A stretch of DNA of 49,359 nt from Streptomyces sp. NRRL F-6492 (lineage in GTDB: Bacteria; Actinomycetota; Actinomycetes; Streptomycetales; Streptomycetaceae), in assembly GCF_001280125.1 (NCBI RefSeq), contig NZ_LGEG01000237.1:1-49359 (forward strand), read 5' to 3'. Each line of letters begins with the position of its first letter. Within the stretch, counting starts at the first letter, position 1. The notes under the pieces are model-generated. The model made no database searches. It saw only the letters and a list, made by a program, of their open reading frames with translations, and was not told the origin of the DNA. This document shows, in pieces, positions 8,248-18,100 of the stretch. Made by a program: the position numbers and the translations under genes.

Positions 8248-9920
8248 CCGGAATACGGCTGCACGCCCCCGAGCCGGGCTGGGCCATCGACGCCGACGTC
8301 GTGGTGGTCGGCTCCGGTGTCGCCGGCCTCACCGCCGCCCTGCGCTGCACCGCCGCCGGGCTCCGTACGGTCGTGGTCACCAAGGCCCGGCTCGACGACG
8401 GCTCCACCCGCTGGGCGCAGGGCGGCATCGCCGCCGCGCTCGGCGAGGGCGACACCCCCGAGCAGCACCTCGACGACACCCTCGTCGCGGGCGCCGGGCT
8501 CTGCGACGAGCGGGCCGTGCGGACCCTCGTCACCGAGGGCCCCGACGCCGTCCGCCGGCTCATCGAGACCGGCGCCGACTTCGACAAGACCTCCGAGGGC
8601 GAGATCGCGCTGACCCGCGAGGGCGGCCACCACCGGCGCCGGATCGCCCACGCGGGCGGGGACGCGACCGGCGCCGAGATCTCCCGCGCCCTGGTCGAGG
8701 CGATACGGGACCGGGGCGTGCGGACCGTCGAGCACGCCCTCGTCCTGGACCTCCTCACGGACGCCGAGGGGCGTACGGCGGGCGTGACCCTGCACGTCAT
8801 GGGCGAGGGCCGGCACGACGGCGTCGGCGCGGTCCACGCGCCCGCGGTGGTCCTCGCCACCGGCGGCATGGGCCAGGTCTTCTCGGCCACCACCAACCCG
8901 GCGGTCTCGACCGGTGACGGCGTGGCGCTGGCGCTGCGCGCCGGGGCCGAGGTCTCCGACCTGGAGTTCGTCCAGTTCCACCCGACCGTGCTCTTCCTGG
9001 GCGCGGGCGCCGAGGGCCAGCAGCCGCTGGTCTCCGAGGCGGTACGGGGCGAGGGCGCGCACCTGGTCGACGCGGACGGGGTCCGCTTCATGCTCGGGCA
9101 GCACGAGCTGGCCGAGCTGGCGCCCCGGGACGTCGTCGCCAAGGCGATCACGCGCCGGATGCAGGAGCACGGCACCGAGCACATGTACCTCGACGCCCGG
9201 CACTTCGGGGCGCGGATGTGGGAGCGGCGCTTCCCGACGATCCTGGCCGCCTGCCGCGCCCACGGCATCGACCCGGTGACGGAGCCGATCCCGGTGGCCC
9301 CGGCCGCCCACTACGCCTCCGGCGGCGTCCGCACGGACCTGCGGGGCCGGACCACCGTTCCCGGCCTGTACGCGTGCGGGGAGGTCGCCTGCACGGGCGT
9401 CCACGGCGCCAACCGGCTCGCCTCGAACTCGCTCCTGGAGGGCCTGGTCTTCGCCGAGCGGATCGTGGAGGACATCGTGGCGGCGGCCCCGCGCGCGGTG
9501 GGCGCCCCGGTGCCGCACCCGGTCCCGGTGGTCCTGCCGCTGCCCGCGACGGACGCCCGGACCCGCATCCAGCGGATCATGACGAACGGCGCCGGGGTGC
9601 TGCGCTCCGAGGCCAGCCTGCGGGGGGCGGCCGACGCCCTCGACGCGCTGCACGAGGAGGCCGTGGCGGGCGGCACCGACGACAGCAAGGCCGCCGAGCC
9701 CGGTGTGGACTCCTGGGAGACCACCAACCTGCTGTGCGTCGCCCGGGTCCTGGTCGCCGCCGCCCGCCGCCGCGAGGAGACCCGCGGCTGCCACTGGCGC
9801 GAGGACCGCCCGGACCGCGACGACGCGCACTGGCGCCGGCACCTCGTCGTACGCCTGACGCCGGAGCGGACGCCGGACATCCGGACGACCGCCGCGCACG
9901 ACCTGCCCCCCACCGTCTGA
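8244..9920 (+). CDS. nadB: L-aspartate oxidase
   Basis: 558 residues from GTG 8244, overlapping the panC stop. NadB is a flavoenzyme that oxidises L-aspartate to iminoaspartate, the first step of de novo NAD synthesis. Seen here are the FAD dinucleotide-binding motif [16 protein letters not shown] near residue 20, [13 protein letters not shown], the substrate-region motifs [11 protein letters not shown] and [13 protein letters not shown], and the C-terminal FAD motif [28 protein letters not shown] (in pieces: [12 protein letters not shown] and [13 protein letters not shown]). The helical tail follows, ending ...[12 protein letters not shown]. The motif order and length are standard. NadC is encoded 78 bp downstream; the NadA gene is not in the window. 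Confidence 0.95.
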   Translation: MTGIRLHAPEPGWAIDADVVVVGSGVAGLTAALRCTAAGLRTVVVTKARLDDGSTRWAQGGIAAALGEGDTPEQHLDDTLVAGAGLCDERAVRTLVTEGPDAVRRLIETGADFDKTSEGEIALTREGGHHRRRIAHAGGDATGAEISRALVEAIRDRGVRTVEHALVLDLLTDAEGRTAGVTLHVMGEGRHDGVGAVHAPAVVLATGGMGQVFSATTNPAVSTGDGVALALRAGAEVSDLEFVQFHPTVLFLGAGAEGQQPLVSEAVRGEGAHLVDADGVRFMLGQHELAELAPRDVVAKAITRRMQEHGTEHMYLDARHFGARMWERRFPTILAACRAHGIDPVTEPIPVAPAAHYASGGVRTDLRGRTTVPGLYACGEVACTGVHGANRLASNSLLEGLVFAERIVEDIVAAAPRAVGAPVPHPVPVVLPLPATDARTRIQRIMTNGAGVLRSEASLRGAADALDALHEEAVAGGTDDSKAAEPGVDSWETTNLLCVARVLVAAARRREETRGCHWREDRPDRDDAHWRRHLVVRLTPERTPDIRTTAAHDLPPTV

Positions 9921-9998
9921 CCCGCCCTCCGACCTGCCCCCACCGCCGGACCCGACGGTCCGACGTCCCCCACCGCCGATGCCCCCAGGGAGCCACAA

Positions 9999-11024
9999 GT
10001 GAGCACGCCCGAGGAATCCCGTCCCGAGCCCGTGGACGTCCCCCTCATCCAGATCAGCGCCCCCGGGGCGGTCGCCGAGGAGTCCGGCGGCTGCGGCGAC
10101 GGCTGCGGCTGCGGCGGTGGCGAGGAGTTCGAGTGCGGGCTCGACCCGGCGCTCGCCGGGCTGCTCGCCGACGCCGGCCTCGACCCGGTCCAGGTGGAGG
10201 ACATCGCCCACCTGGCGATCGCGGAGGACCTCGACGGCGGGGTCGACGTGACGACCGTGGCGACCGTCCCCGAGGACGCCGTCGCCACCGCCGACTTCAC
10301 CGCCCGCGAGGCCGGCGTGGTGGCCGGCCTGCGGGTCGCGGAGGCGGTCCTGTCGATCGTGTGCACTGACGAGTTCGAGGTCGAGCGGCACGTCGAGGAC
10401 GGCGAGCGCGTCGAGGCCGGGCAGAAGCTCCTGAGCGTCACCGCCCGCACCCGCGACCTGCTCACCGGCGAGCGCGGCGCGCTCAACCTCCTGTGCCGCC
10501 TCTCCGGCATCGCCACCGCCACGCGCGCGTGGGCGGACGCCCTGGAGGGCACGGGGGCGAAGGTCCGCGACACCCGCAAGACGACGCCGGGGCTGCGCGC
10601 CCTGGAGAAGTACGCGGTCCGCTGCGGCGGCGGCGTCAACCACCGCATGTCGCTGTCCGACGCGGCCCTGGTGAAGGACAACCACGTGGTGGCGGCCGGC
10701 GGCGTGGCCGAGGCCTTCAAGGCCGTGCGCGAGCTGTTCCCGGAGGTGCCGATCGAGGTCGAGGTCGACACGATGCACCAGGTCCGCGAGGTCCTGGCGG
10801 CGGGCGCCGACCTGATCCTGCTCGACAACTTCACCCCGGGCGAGACCGAGGAGGCCGTGGCGCTCGTCGCGGGCCGCGCCGCCCTGGAGTCCTCGGGCCG
10901 CCTCACCCTGGAGAACGCGGCGGCGTACGCGGCGACCGGCGTCGACTACCTGGCGGTCGGCGGCCTCACCCACTCCTCCCCGATCCTCGACATCGGCCTC
11001 GACCTGCGCGAGGTGCGGGCCTGA
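9999..11024 (+). CDS. nadC: Nicotinate-nucleotide diphosphorylase (quinolinate phosphoribosyltransferase)
   Basis: 341 residues from GTG 9999, preceded by AGGGAG. NadC converts quinolinate and PRPP to nicotinate mononucleotide in NAD synthesis. The catalytic half shows RDTRKTTPGLRALEKYAV, CGGGVNHRMSLSDAALVKDNH and IEVEVDTMHQV, with NFTPGE and GGLTHSSPILDIGLDL near the end. The first ~45 residues precede the normal start of the family (LLADAGLDPVQVEDIAHLAI) and hold a Cys-rich patch, GGCGDGCGCGGGEEFECG, with four cysteines. A comparable patch is remembered from other Streptomyces NadC proteins but was not checked. The stop overlaps coaX (TGATG), so the two are coupled. Confidence 0.94.
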   Translation: MSTPEESRPEPVDVPLIQISAPGAVAEESGGCGDGCGCGGGEEFECGLDPALAGLLADAGLDPVQVEDIAHLAIAEDLDGGVDVTTVATVPEDAVATADFTAREAGVVAGLRVAEAVLSIVCTDEFEVERHVEDGERVEAGQKLLSVTARTRDLLTGERGALNLLCRLSGIATATRAWADALEGTGAKVRDTRKTTPGLRALEKYAVRCGGGVNHRMSLSDAALVKDNHVVAAGGVAEAFKAVRELFPEVPIEVEVDTMHQVREVLAAGADLILLDNFTPGETEEAVALVAGRAALESSGRLTLENAAAYAATGVDYLAVGGLTHSSPILDIGLDLREVRA

Positions 11025-11830
11025 TGCTGCTCACCATCGACGTCGGCAACACGCACACGGTCCTCGGCCTCTTCGACGGGGACGAGATCGTCGAGCACTG
11101 GCGGATCTCCACGGATCCGCGCCGGACCGCCGACGAGATGGCGGTCCTGCTCCAGGGCCTCATGGGCATGCACCCGCTGCTCGGCGTCGAGCTGAGCGAC
11201 GGCATCGAGGGGATCGCGATCTGCGCGACGGTCCCCTCGGTCCTGCACGAGCTGCGCGAGGTCACCCGCCGGTACTACGGGGACGTGCCGGCGGTCCTGG
11301 TGGAGCCGGGCGTCAAGACGGGCGTCCCGGTCATCACCGACAACCCGAAGGAGGTCGGCGCGGACCGCGTGATCAACGCGGCCGCGGCGGTCGAGCTGTA
11401 CGGCGGCCCGGCGATCGTCGTCGACTTCGGCACGGCGACGACGTACGACGCGGTCACCGCGCGCGGGGAGTACGCGGGCGGGGCGATCGCGCCGGGCATC
11501 GAGATCTCGGTGGAGGCGCTGGGCGTGCGCGGGGCGATGCTCCGCAAGATCGAGCTGGCCCGCCCGCGGAACGTGATCGGCAAGAACACGGTCGAGGCGA
11601 TGCAGTCGGGCATCATCTACGGCTACGCGGGCCAGGTCGACGGCGTGGTGGCCCGGATGAAGCGCGAGCTCGTCGGCCCGAAGGGCGACCCCTCCGACGT
11701 GACGGTGATCGCGACGGGCGGCCTGGCCCCGATGGTCCTCGGCGAGTCGGCGGAGATCGACGAGCACGAGCCCTGGCTGACCCTGATCGGCCTGCGCCTG
11801 GTGTACGAGCGGAACGTCTCGCGCATGTAG
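11024..11830 (+). CDS. coaX: Type III pantothenate kinase
   Basis: 268 residues from ATG 11024, which shares one base with the nadC stop. CoaX phosphorylates pantothenate, the first step towards coenzyme A. The ASKHA-fold signatures are all present: LLTIDVGNTHTVLGLF (phosphate 1), DNPKEVGADRVINAAAAV, and AIVVDFGTATTYDAV (phosphate 2). GIEISVEAL and IATGGLAPM follow. Length is normal. With panC in the same gene string, the operon covers both the making and the activation of pantothenate alongside NAD synthesis. A strong palindrome just after the stop looks like the operon terminator. Confidence 0.95.
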   Translation: MLLTIDVGNTHTVLGLFDGDEIVEHWRISTDPRRTADEMAVLLQGLMGMHPLLGVELSDGIEGIAICATVPSVLHELREVTRRYYGDVPAVLVEPGVKTGVPVITDNPKEVGADRVINAAAAVELYGGPAIVVDFGTATTYDAVTARGEYAGGAIAPGIEISVEALGVRGAMLRKIELARPRNVIGKNTVEAMQSGIIYGYAGQVDGVVARMKRELVGPKGDPSDVTVIATGGLAPMVLGESAEIDEHEPWLTLIGLRLVYERNVSRM

Positions 11831-11831
11831 C

Positions 11832-11863
11832 CCGTCCGGCCGCCCCCGGGGGCGGCCGGACGG
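11832..11863 (+). terminator. 32-bp perfect palindrome after coaX
   Basis: CCGTCCGGCCGCCCCC (11832-11847) is followed directly by its exact reverse complement (11848-11863), one base after the coaX stop. As RNA it would form a very stable GC hairpin. There is no U tract, as usual for such terminators in Streptomyces. Confidence 0.7.
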
Positions 11864-11929
11864 CTGCCGCCCGGCGCGCCGTAATGATCCCTAAGCGAAA
11901 ATTGTCCGATTAGCGCGTACCGTCGGCCC

Positions 11930-12538
11930 ATGCCCACGCCATACGGATCCCGCGGCGGCATGGCGTTCAGCGCGGACGAACTGCGTGTGCTCCGCCGCGC
12001 CCTTGCCATCGCCCTTCACCCCGCCCCCCTCCAGGACGAGGACGTCCAGGACTGCCTGCGCCTGGCCGAATCCGTGGACGAGGCGGTACGCGAGGCCGGT
12101 CGGCTGCGCGCCTTCCTCCTCGCGGACCTGGCCCGCTACCGCGAGGCCCTGCCGGGCTCCCTCGGCGGCTACCTGGAGCTCCTCCGGGACGCGCTGGCCG
12201 CCGGGTACGACCCCGGGGCCGACGACCTCGCCGCCCTGCGGGCCCTGCGCCGCAACCCCGCGGCCGCCGGGCTGCTCGCCCGCTGCCAGGACCTCGCCGA
12301 ACGCTCCGTACGCGCGCGCCTGGCCCGGGTCGTCCAGGCCACCGCCCCCGCGGCGGACCGCGCCCGCGCCCCCCGTGCCCGGCTGCTCGCCCTGCCCGGC
12401 GGGCGCGCGGCGGCCGACGAGCCCAAGCCGAACCCGCCCGTCCCGGTGGAGCGCCCGGTGCCCAAGCCCTCCGAGGTGTTCCCGCCGCGCCGGAGGCCCG
12501 TTCCGCCGCCCCCGCCCGAGGAGCGGGCCGCCGGATAG
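11930..12538 (+). CDS. Conserved actinobacterial hypothetical protein
   Basis: 202 residues from ATG 11930. Residues about 10-150 are predicted mostly helical (FSADELRVLRRALAIAL, CLRLAESVDEAVREAGRL, LGGYLELLRDALAAGY, LARCQDLAERSVRARL) and carry no catalytic motif. Residues 150-202 are Pro/Arg-rich (PNPPVPVERPVPKPSEV, PPRRRPVPPPPPEER), a likely disordered tail. There is no signal peptide or membrane segment. The AT-richer stretch just upstream (11881-11925) probably holds its promoter. It lies between coaX and a tiny membrane protein, an order remembered from other Streptomyces. No function can be assigned. Confidence 0.75.
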   Translation: MPTPYGSRGGMAFSADELRVLRRALAIALHPAPLQDEDVQDCLRLAESVDEAVREAGRLRAFLLADLARYREALPGSLGGYLELLRDALAAGYDPGADDLAALRALRRNPAAAGLLARCQDLAERSVRARLARVVQATAPAADRARAPRARLLALPGGRAAADEPKPNPPVPVERPVPKPSEVFPPRRRPVPPPPPEERAAG

Positions 12539-12552
12539 CTACCCTGTTCGTC

Positions 12553-12732
12553 ATGGACTACGTATCCGCGCTCCTGCCCCCCGTCGTGATGGCCGCGTTC
12601 TTCATCGGCCTCGTCGTCACGATCGTCAAGAGCCAGGGCGGCCCGAACAAGGCCAAGGAGGACGCGGCCGTCGACGCCGCCCTCGCCCGCGCCGAGGCCG
12701 CCCGCCAGCCGGGCGGTTCCACCGCCTCCTGA
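12553..12732 (+). CDS. 59-residue single-pass membrane protein
   Basis: ATG 12553 to TGA 12732 gives MDYVSALLPPVVMAAFFIG followed by LVVTIVKSQGGPNKAKEDA, then an Ala-rich charged tail. Residues about 8-26 form one hydrophobic helix, so the protein is likely an inner-membrane anchor with a short cytoplasmic tail of alternating charge. It starts 14 bp after the preceding gene and is probably co-transcribed. It is followed by a hairpin at 12757-12786. The frame has the strong third-position G/C bias of its neighbours, which supports coding. Function unknown. Confidence 0.72.
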   Translation: MDYVSALLPPVVMAAFFIGLVVTIVKSQGGPNKAKEDAAVDAALARAEAARQPGGSTAS

Positions 12733-12756
12733 CCCCACCGGGGTCCGCGCCACCGG

Positions 12757-12786
12757 GGACGTACGGCCTTCCGGGGCCGTGCGTCC
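12757..12786 (+). terminator. Hairpin with T-rich tail after the small membrane gene
   Basis: GGACGTACGGCC pairs with GGCCGTGCGTCC (one G-U wobble) across a 6-base loop and is followed by TTTCTGCTTGCTCC. It separates the small membrane gene from the BlaI-type gene. Confidence 0.65.
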
Positions 12787-12904
12787 TTTCTGCTTGCTCC
12801 TTCGCCCGCGCCCTGCCGGCTCCTTTGCCCGTCCCTGCGCGGTTCCGCCCGGTTCTCCGCCGTCAATCGGCGCTTATCGGCGTTTTGCGCACTATGGTGG
12901 CGCT

Positions 12905-13339
12905 GTGCCCCGTCCTTTGGGAGAGCTCGAAGACGCCGTCATGACGCGCGTATGGCAATGGAACCGTCCGGTGACCGTCCGGGAAGTCCTGGAGGATCTC
13001 CAGCAGGAACGGTCCATCGCCTACACCACCGTCATGACCGTCATGGACAATCTCCACCAGAAGGGCTGGGTCCGCAGGGAGGTCGAAGGCCGCGCCTACC
13101 GGTACACGGCGGTATCCACCCGCGCCGCCTACGCGGCCGCGCTGATGAACGAGGCGTGGAGCCGGAGCGACAATCCCGCCGCCGCCCTCGTCGCCTTCTT
13201 CGGCATGATGTCGCCGGACCAGCGCGAAGCCCTCGACGACGCCGTCCGGATCGTCCAGCGGAACACCCCGCTCCCGGCCCCCGCCCCGCCCGCCCCGCGC
13301 GAGGAGGGCGGAGGGGAAACCGGGCCCGGGGAGCGATAA
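12905..13339 (+). CDS. BlaI/MecI-family transcriptional repressor
   Basis: 144 residues from GTG 12905. The winged helix spans about residues 5-70: PLGELEDAVMTRVWQW, PVTVREVLEDLQQERSIAYTTVMTVMDNLHQKGWVRRE (given in pieces: VTVREVLEDL, then AYTTVMTVMDNLHQKGWV), and the wing GRAYRYTAV. This is the BlaI/MecI/CopY pattern, in which repressors are usually inactivated by proteolysis or a metal. The dimerisation helix region follows (SDNPAAALVAFFGMMSPDQREAL), and the tail is Pro/Glu-rich. No BlaR-like sensor protease is next to it. The next gene starts 9 bp downstream, so the two may be co-transcribed. Target genes are not evident from the window. Confidence 0.9.
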   Translation: MPRPLGELEDAVMTRVWQWNRPVTVREVLEDLQQERSIAYTTVMTVMDNLHQKGWVRREVEGRAYRYTAVSTRAAYAAALMNEAWSRSDNPAAALVAFFGMMSPDQREALDDAVRIVQRNTPLPAPAPPAPREEGGGETGPGER

Positions 13340-13348
13340 CGTCCCCCC

Positions 13349-13894
13349 ATGTCGCCGTCTGACTCCCCGGCCGTTTCCCCGGCCCCCGCCAAAGCCGTCA
13401 CCGTACGCAGGGCCCGCACCGGCGATGTCGCCGCGGTCCGCCGACTCGTCGATCCTTTCGTCCGGCGCGGCATCCTGCTCGACAAGGCGACCGTGACGCT
13501 TTACGAGTCCATCCAGGAGTTCTGGGTGGCGGAACGCGATGAGGACGCCGCCGTCGTCGGCTGCGGCGCACTCCACGTGATGTGGGAAGACCTCGCCGAA
13601 GTGCGCACTCTCGCCGTCGATCCCGAGTTCAGGGGAGCCGGCGTCGGACATCAGGTGCTCGACAAGTTGTTGCACACCGCCCGATGGCTCGGGGTGCGGC
13701 GGGTATTCTGCCTGACCTTCGAAGTCGACTTCTTCACGAAGCACGGCTTCGTCGAGATCGGTGAGACCCCGGTCGACGGAGATGTCTACAGCGAGCTCCT
13801 GCGTTCCTATGACGAGGGAGTCGCGGAGTTCCTCGGTCTCGAACGAGTGAAGCCGAACACCTTGGGCAACAGTCGGATGCTTCTGCACCTCTGA
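13349..13894 (+). CDS. GNAT acetyltransferase, ArgA-like amino-acid N-acetyltransferase
   Basis: 181 residues. A GNAT fold is clear: VRRARTGDVAAVRRLV at the start, AAVVGCGALHVMWEDLAEVRTLAVDPEFRGAGVGHQVLDKLL in the middle (acetyl-CoA loop RGAGVG), and FCLTFEVDFFTKHGF towards the end. The short stand-alone form resembles the actinobacterial N-acetylglutamate synthase that starts arginine synthesis from glutamate and acetyl-CoA. Classical ArgA has an extra kinase-like regulatory domain that is absent here. ATG 13349 lies 9 bp after the BlaI-type gene. The GNAT assignment is firm; the glutamate specificity is from family resemblance. Confidence 0.85.
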   Translation: MSPSDSPAVSPAPAKAVTVRRARTGDVAAVRRLVDPFVRRGILLDKATVTLYESIQEFWVAERDEDAAVVGCGALHVMWEDLAEVRTLAVDPEFRGAGVGHQVLDKLLHTARWLGVRRVFCLTFEVDFFTKHGFVEIGETPVDGDVYSELLRSYDEGVAEFLGLERVKPNTLGNSRMLLHL

Positions 13895-14076
13895 CCCGGA
13901 ACCGGACCGAACCGATCCCGAACCGGACCCGGAACGGGCCCGGAACGACGCACCGAACCCGCGCGGAACCCCCAAGGGAACCCCGCGCGGAACCCTATGT
14001 CCGAATCGCGCACGTTTCCCGCGCTGCCGGGGTTCTGAACCTCTCCCGAGGGTTTGTGTTTTTCCGGGAAAAGCGG

Positions 14077-14113
14077 TTTCCTTTCCGCGTACTGCATTTT
14101 CGATGAAAGGAAA
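14077..14113 (+). promoter_or_regulatory. Hairpin that would hide the lsr2 ribosome binding site
   Basis: TTTCCTTTC (14077-14085) is the exact reverse complement of GAAAGGAAA (14105-14113), which contains the AAAGGA ribosome binding site of lsr2 seven bases before its GTG. The stem can grow by a G-U and a G-C pair outward. A 19-base loop separates the arms. Upstream, TTTTCC-G-GGAAAA (14060-14072) is another small dyad. The pairing is read directly; a regulatory effect is inferred. Confidence 0.6.
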
Positions 14114-14117
14114 TCCG

Positions 14118-14453
14118 GTGGCACAGAAGGTTCAGGTCCTTCTTGTCGACGACCTCGACGGTGTCGAGGCGGACGAGACCGTGACGTTCGCGCTGGACGG
14201 CAAGACCTACGAGATCGACCTCACCACCGCCAACGCGGAAAAGCTCCGCGGTCTGCTGGAGCCCTACACCAAGAGCGGCCGGCGCACCGGGGGCCGCACC
14301 ACCGGTGGCCGCGGCAAGGGCCGCGCCGTGGCGGCGGGCAGCCCCGACACCGCGAAGATCCGCGCGTGGGCCAAGGAGAACGGCTACGACGTCAACGACC
14401 GCGGTCGCGTGCCCGCCACCGTCAAGGCGGCCTACGAGGACGCGAACCGCTGA
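14118..14453 (+). CDS. lsr2: Lsr2 nucleoid-associated protein
   Basis: 111 residues from GTG 14118; an ATG 15 bp upstream is in frame, but the GAAAGGA site sits between them and favours 14118. The N-terminal oligomerisation part (AQKVQVLLVDDLDGVEADETVTFALDGKTYEIDL, shown in pieces: VQVLLVDDLDG and VTFALDGKTYEIDL) is followed by a basic linker (SGRRTGGRTTGGRGKGRA) and the DNA-binding helices with the AT-hook-like RGRVP near the end (GYDVNDRGRVPATVKAAYE). Lsr2 binds AT-rich DNA, bridges it and silences foreign genes. Streptomyces usually have a second copy elsewhere. Its 3' end overlaps the convergent SCO3374-type gene by 22 bp. Confidence 0.96.
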   Translation: MAQKVQVLLVDDLDGVEADETVTFALDGKTYEIDLTTANAEKLRGLLEPYTKSGRRTGGRTTGGRGKGRAVAAGSPDTAKIRAWAKENGYDVNDRGRVPATVKAAYEDANR

Positions 14454-15025
14454 GGCGGCAGCTGCTGAGCCGCCGGCCCGCGGGCCCGGGCACTCAGCAG
14501 CCGCACCCGATGGCACTCGGCGGCGGCGGCGGCCACGAGCCGCACCAGGCAGGGGGGTCCGCCCCCCGCGCCCCACGGCGCGGCCCGCAGGACCGGGAGC
14601 GAGGACTCGACCTCGCGGCCCGGCACGGGGGCCCGCAGCCACACCGCCGCGTCCGGGGCTCCGGAGCCGCCCCGCCCCGGGGGAAGGGGCGCGGTCATCC
14701 GGCCGTCGGGGCCGAGCACCGCGAGGTCCAGGGCGATCCCGCCCCACTCCAGCCAGTCGAGCAGTCCCGGCAGCTCCTCCGCGCTCCCCGCGGCCACGAG
14801 CAGCCGCATCCGGTGCCCCGCCAGGGCCGCCGGCCCGGTCGCCGCACCGACCCGGCGCAGGACACCGCGACCGGCCGCGGCGGGCAGCTCCAGGACGTCG
14901 AAGCGCAGCCCCGTGGCCAGCGCCACCGGCGGGCCCGCCAGCGTCGCCCAGCCGAGCTCGTCCTCGTACCACCGCGCCGGATCGTCGTCGATCGGCGCGC
15001 GGGGGGACGGAACGGTGGGGGCCAT
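14432..15025 (-). CDS. SCO3374-family hypothetical protein
   Basis: 197 residues from ATG 15025. It starts MAPTVPSPRAPIDDDPARWYEDELG and shows LAGPPVALATGLRFDVLELP, then GRGVLRRVGAATGPAALAGHRMRLLVAAG and CHRVRLL near the end. The first half resembles the start of the bifunctional primase-polymerase (prim-pol) fold often seen in short Streptomyces proteins (LGWAT.AGPPVALATGLRFDVLELP), but no catalytic triad is recognised, so enzyme activity is doubtful. Its position between lsr2 and clpC matches the family remembered as SCO3374. It converges on lsr2 and overlaps it by 22 bp. Function unknown. Confidence 0.82.
   Translation of the reverse strand: MAPTVPSPRAPIDDDPARWYEDELGWATLAGPPVALATGLRFDVLELPAAAGRGVLRRVGAATGPAALAGHRMRLLVAAGSAEELPGLLDWLEWGGIALDLAVLGPDGRMTAPLPPGRGGSGAPDAAVWLRAPVPGREVESSLPVLRAAPWGAGGGPPCLVRLVAAAAAECHRVRLLSARARGPAAQQLPPQRFASS
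14455..14504 (+). terminator. Likely terminator of lsr2 inside the convergent gene
   Basis: CTGCTGAG (14462-14469) pairs with CTCAGCAG (14493-14500), with an outer GCGG/CCGC extension. The loop contains GGCCCGCGGGCC, itself a dyad. It lies directly after the lsr2 stop and within the coding sequence of the SCO3374-type gene. Confidence 0.5.
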
Positions 15026-15510
15026 GCCCGGGGAACTCCCGCGAGGGCGTCTTGGTTACGCCCCCGGAGCCGTTCCGGAGGGGCTTCGCCGTGACGCACC
15101 GTTCCCCTCCGTACGCGCGTGGTGTCCGGGATGGGGCGTACGAGTGCATTCGAGCGCGCAAGGGTGTTCGCTGGTAGCGGAGGGAACCGGGGTGCTCGGC
15201 ATGGAGTGTCGGTGCTTACGGGTAAGACATTCCTAGTGGAGAGGGGTGCCTCGCGGGCTTCGGCGTCTCACGTTCGCCATCGGCGTACTGAAGGCGCGGC
15301 TAACTACTTGGCCTGCGGGAACATCGTCTCGCACCATCGGGTTGGAGCATTTGTCGGTTGTTCGGCAGCAGGTCTCCCCACGGACAAGGGGGTGATCCGG
15401 ACGGATGTCGGCAGTTGGAATGAGCGGTCCCCGCTTGCGGGACTAAGCTGCGGAAGGACAGGGAGGGGATCGACCCCTAACTGACTGACCGCTCTGAGGA
15501 GCGATTAACG
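15026..15510. promoter_or_regulatory. Intergenic region and clpC leader (485 bp)
   Basis: No coding region is supported here. It is visibly less GC-rich than the surroundings from about 15180 on. GTTCGCTGGTAGCGG at 15166-15180 partly matches the ClgR operator core (GTTCGC-N-GCGAAC type); the left half is exact and the right half is imperfect. GTCCCCGCTTGCGGGAC (15427-15443) and GGGGATCGACCCC (15465-15477) are small dyads in the probable leader. The clpC ribosome binding site is GAGGAG at about 15495. A promoter position could not be fixed. Confidence 0.5.
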
Positions 15511-18033
<2,523 letters not shown>

Positions 18034-18049
18034 GGCATAACGCCTGAGC

Positions 18050-18097
18050 ACGAAGGGGCGGCCCCGGAACCCGATGGTTCCGGGGCCGCCCCTTCGT
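18050..18097. terminator. Bidirectional terminator between clpC and the NACHT gene
   Basis: A 21-bp perfect stem (left arm 18050-18070, right arm 18077-18097) surrounds the 6-base loop CCGATG. The inner part is GGCCCCGGAAC/GTTCCGGGGCC. It lies 17 bp after the clpC stop and 4 bp before the end of the convergent NACHT gene, so it can serve both. Confidence 0.92.
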
Positions 18098-18100
18098 CGT

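Noticed and set aside
15290..15325. Text resembling the 16S rRNA GGCTAACTAC segment
   Set aside because: Only about 10-12 bases match; surrounding 16S sequence is absent, so it is chance.
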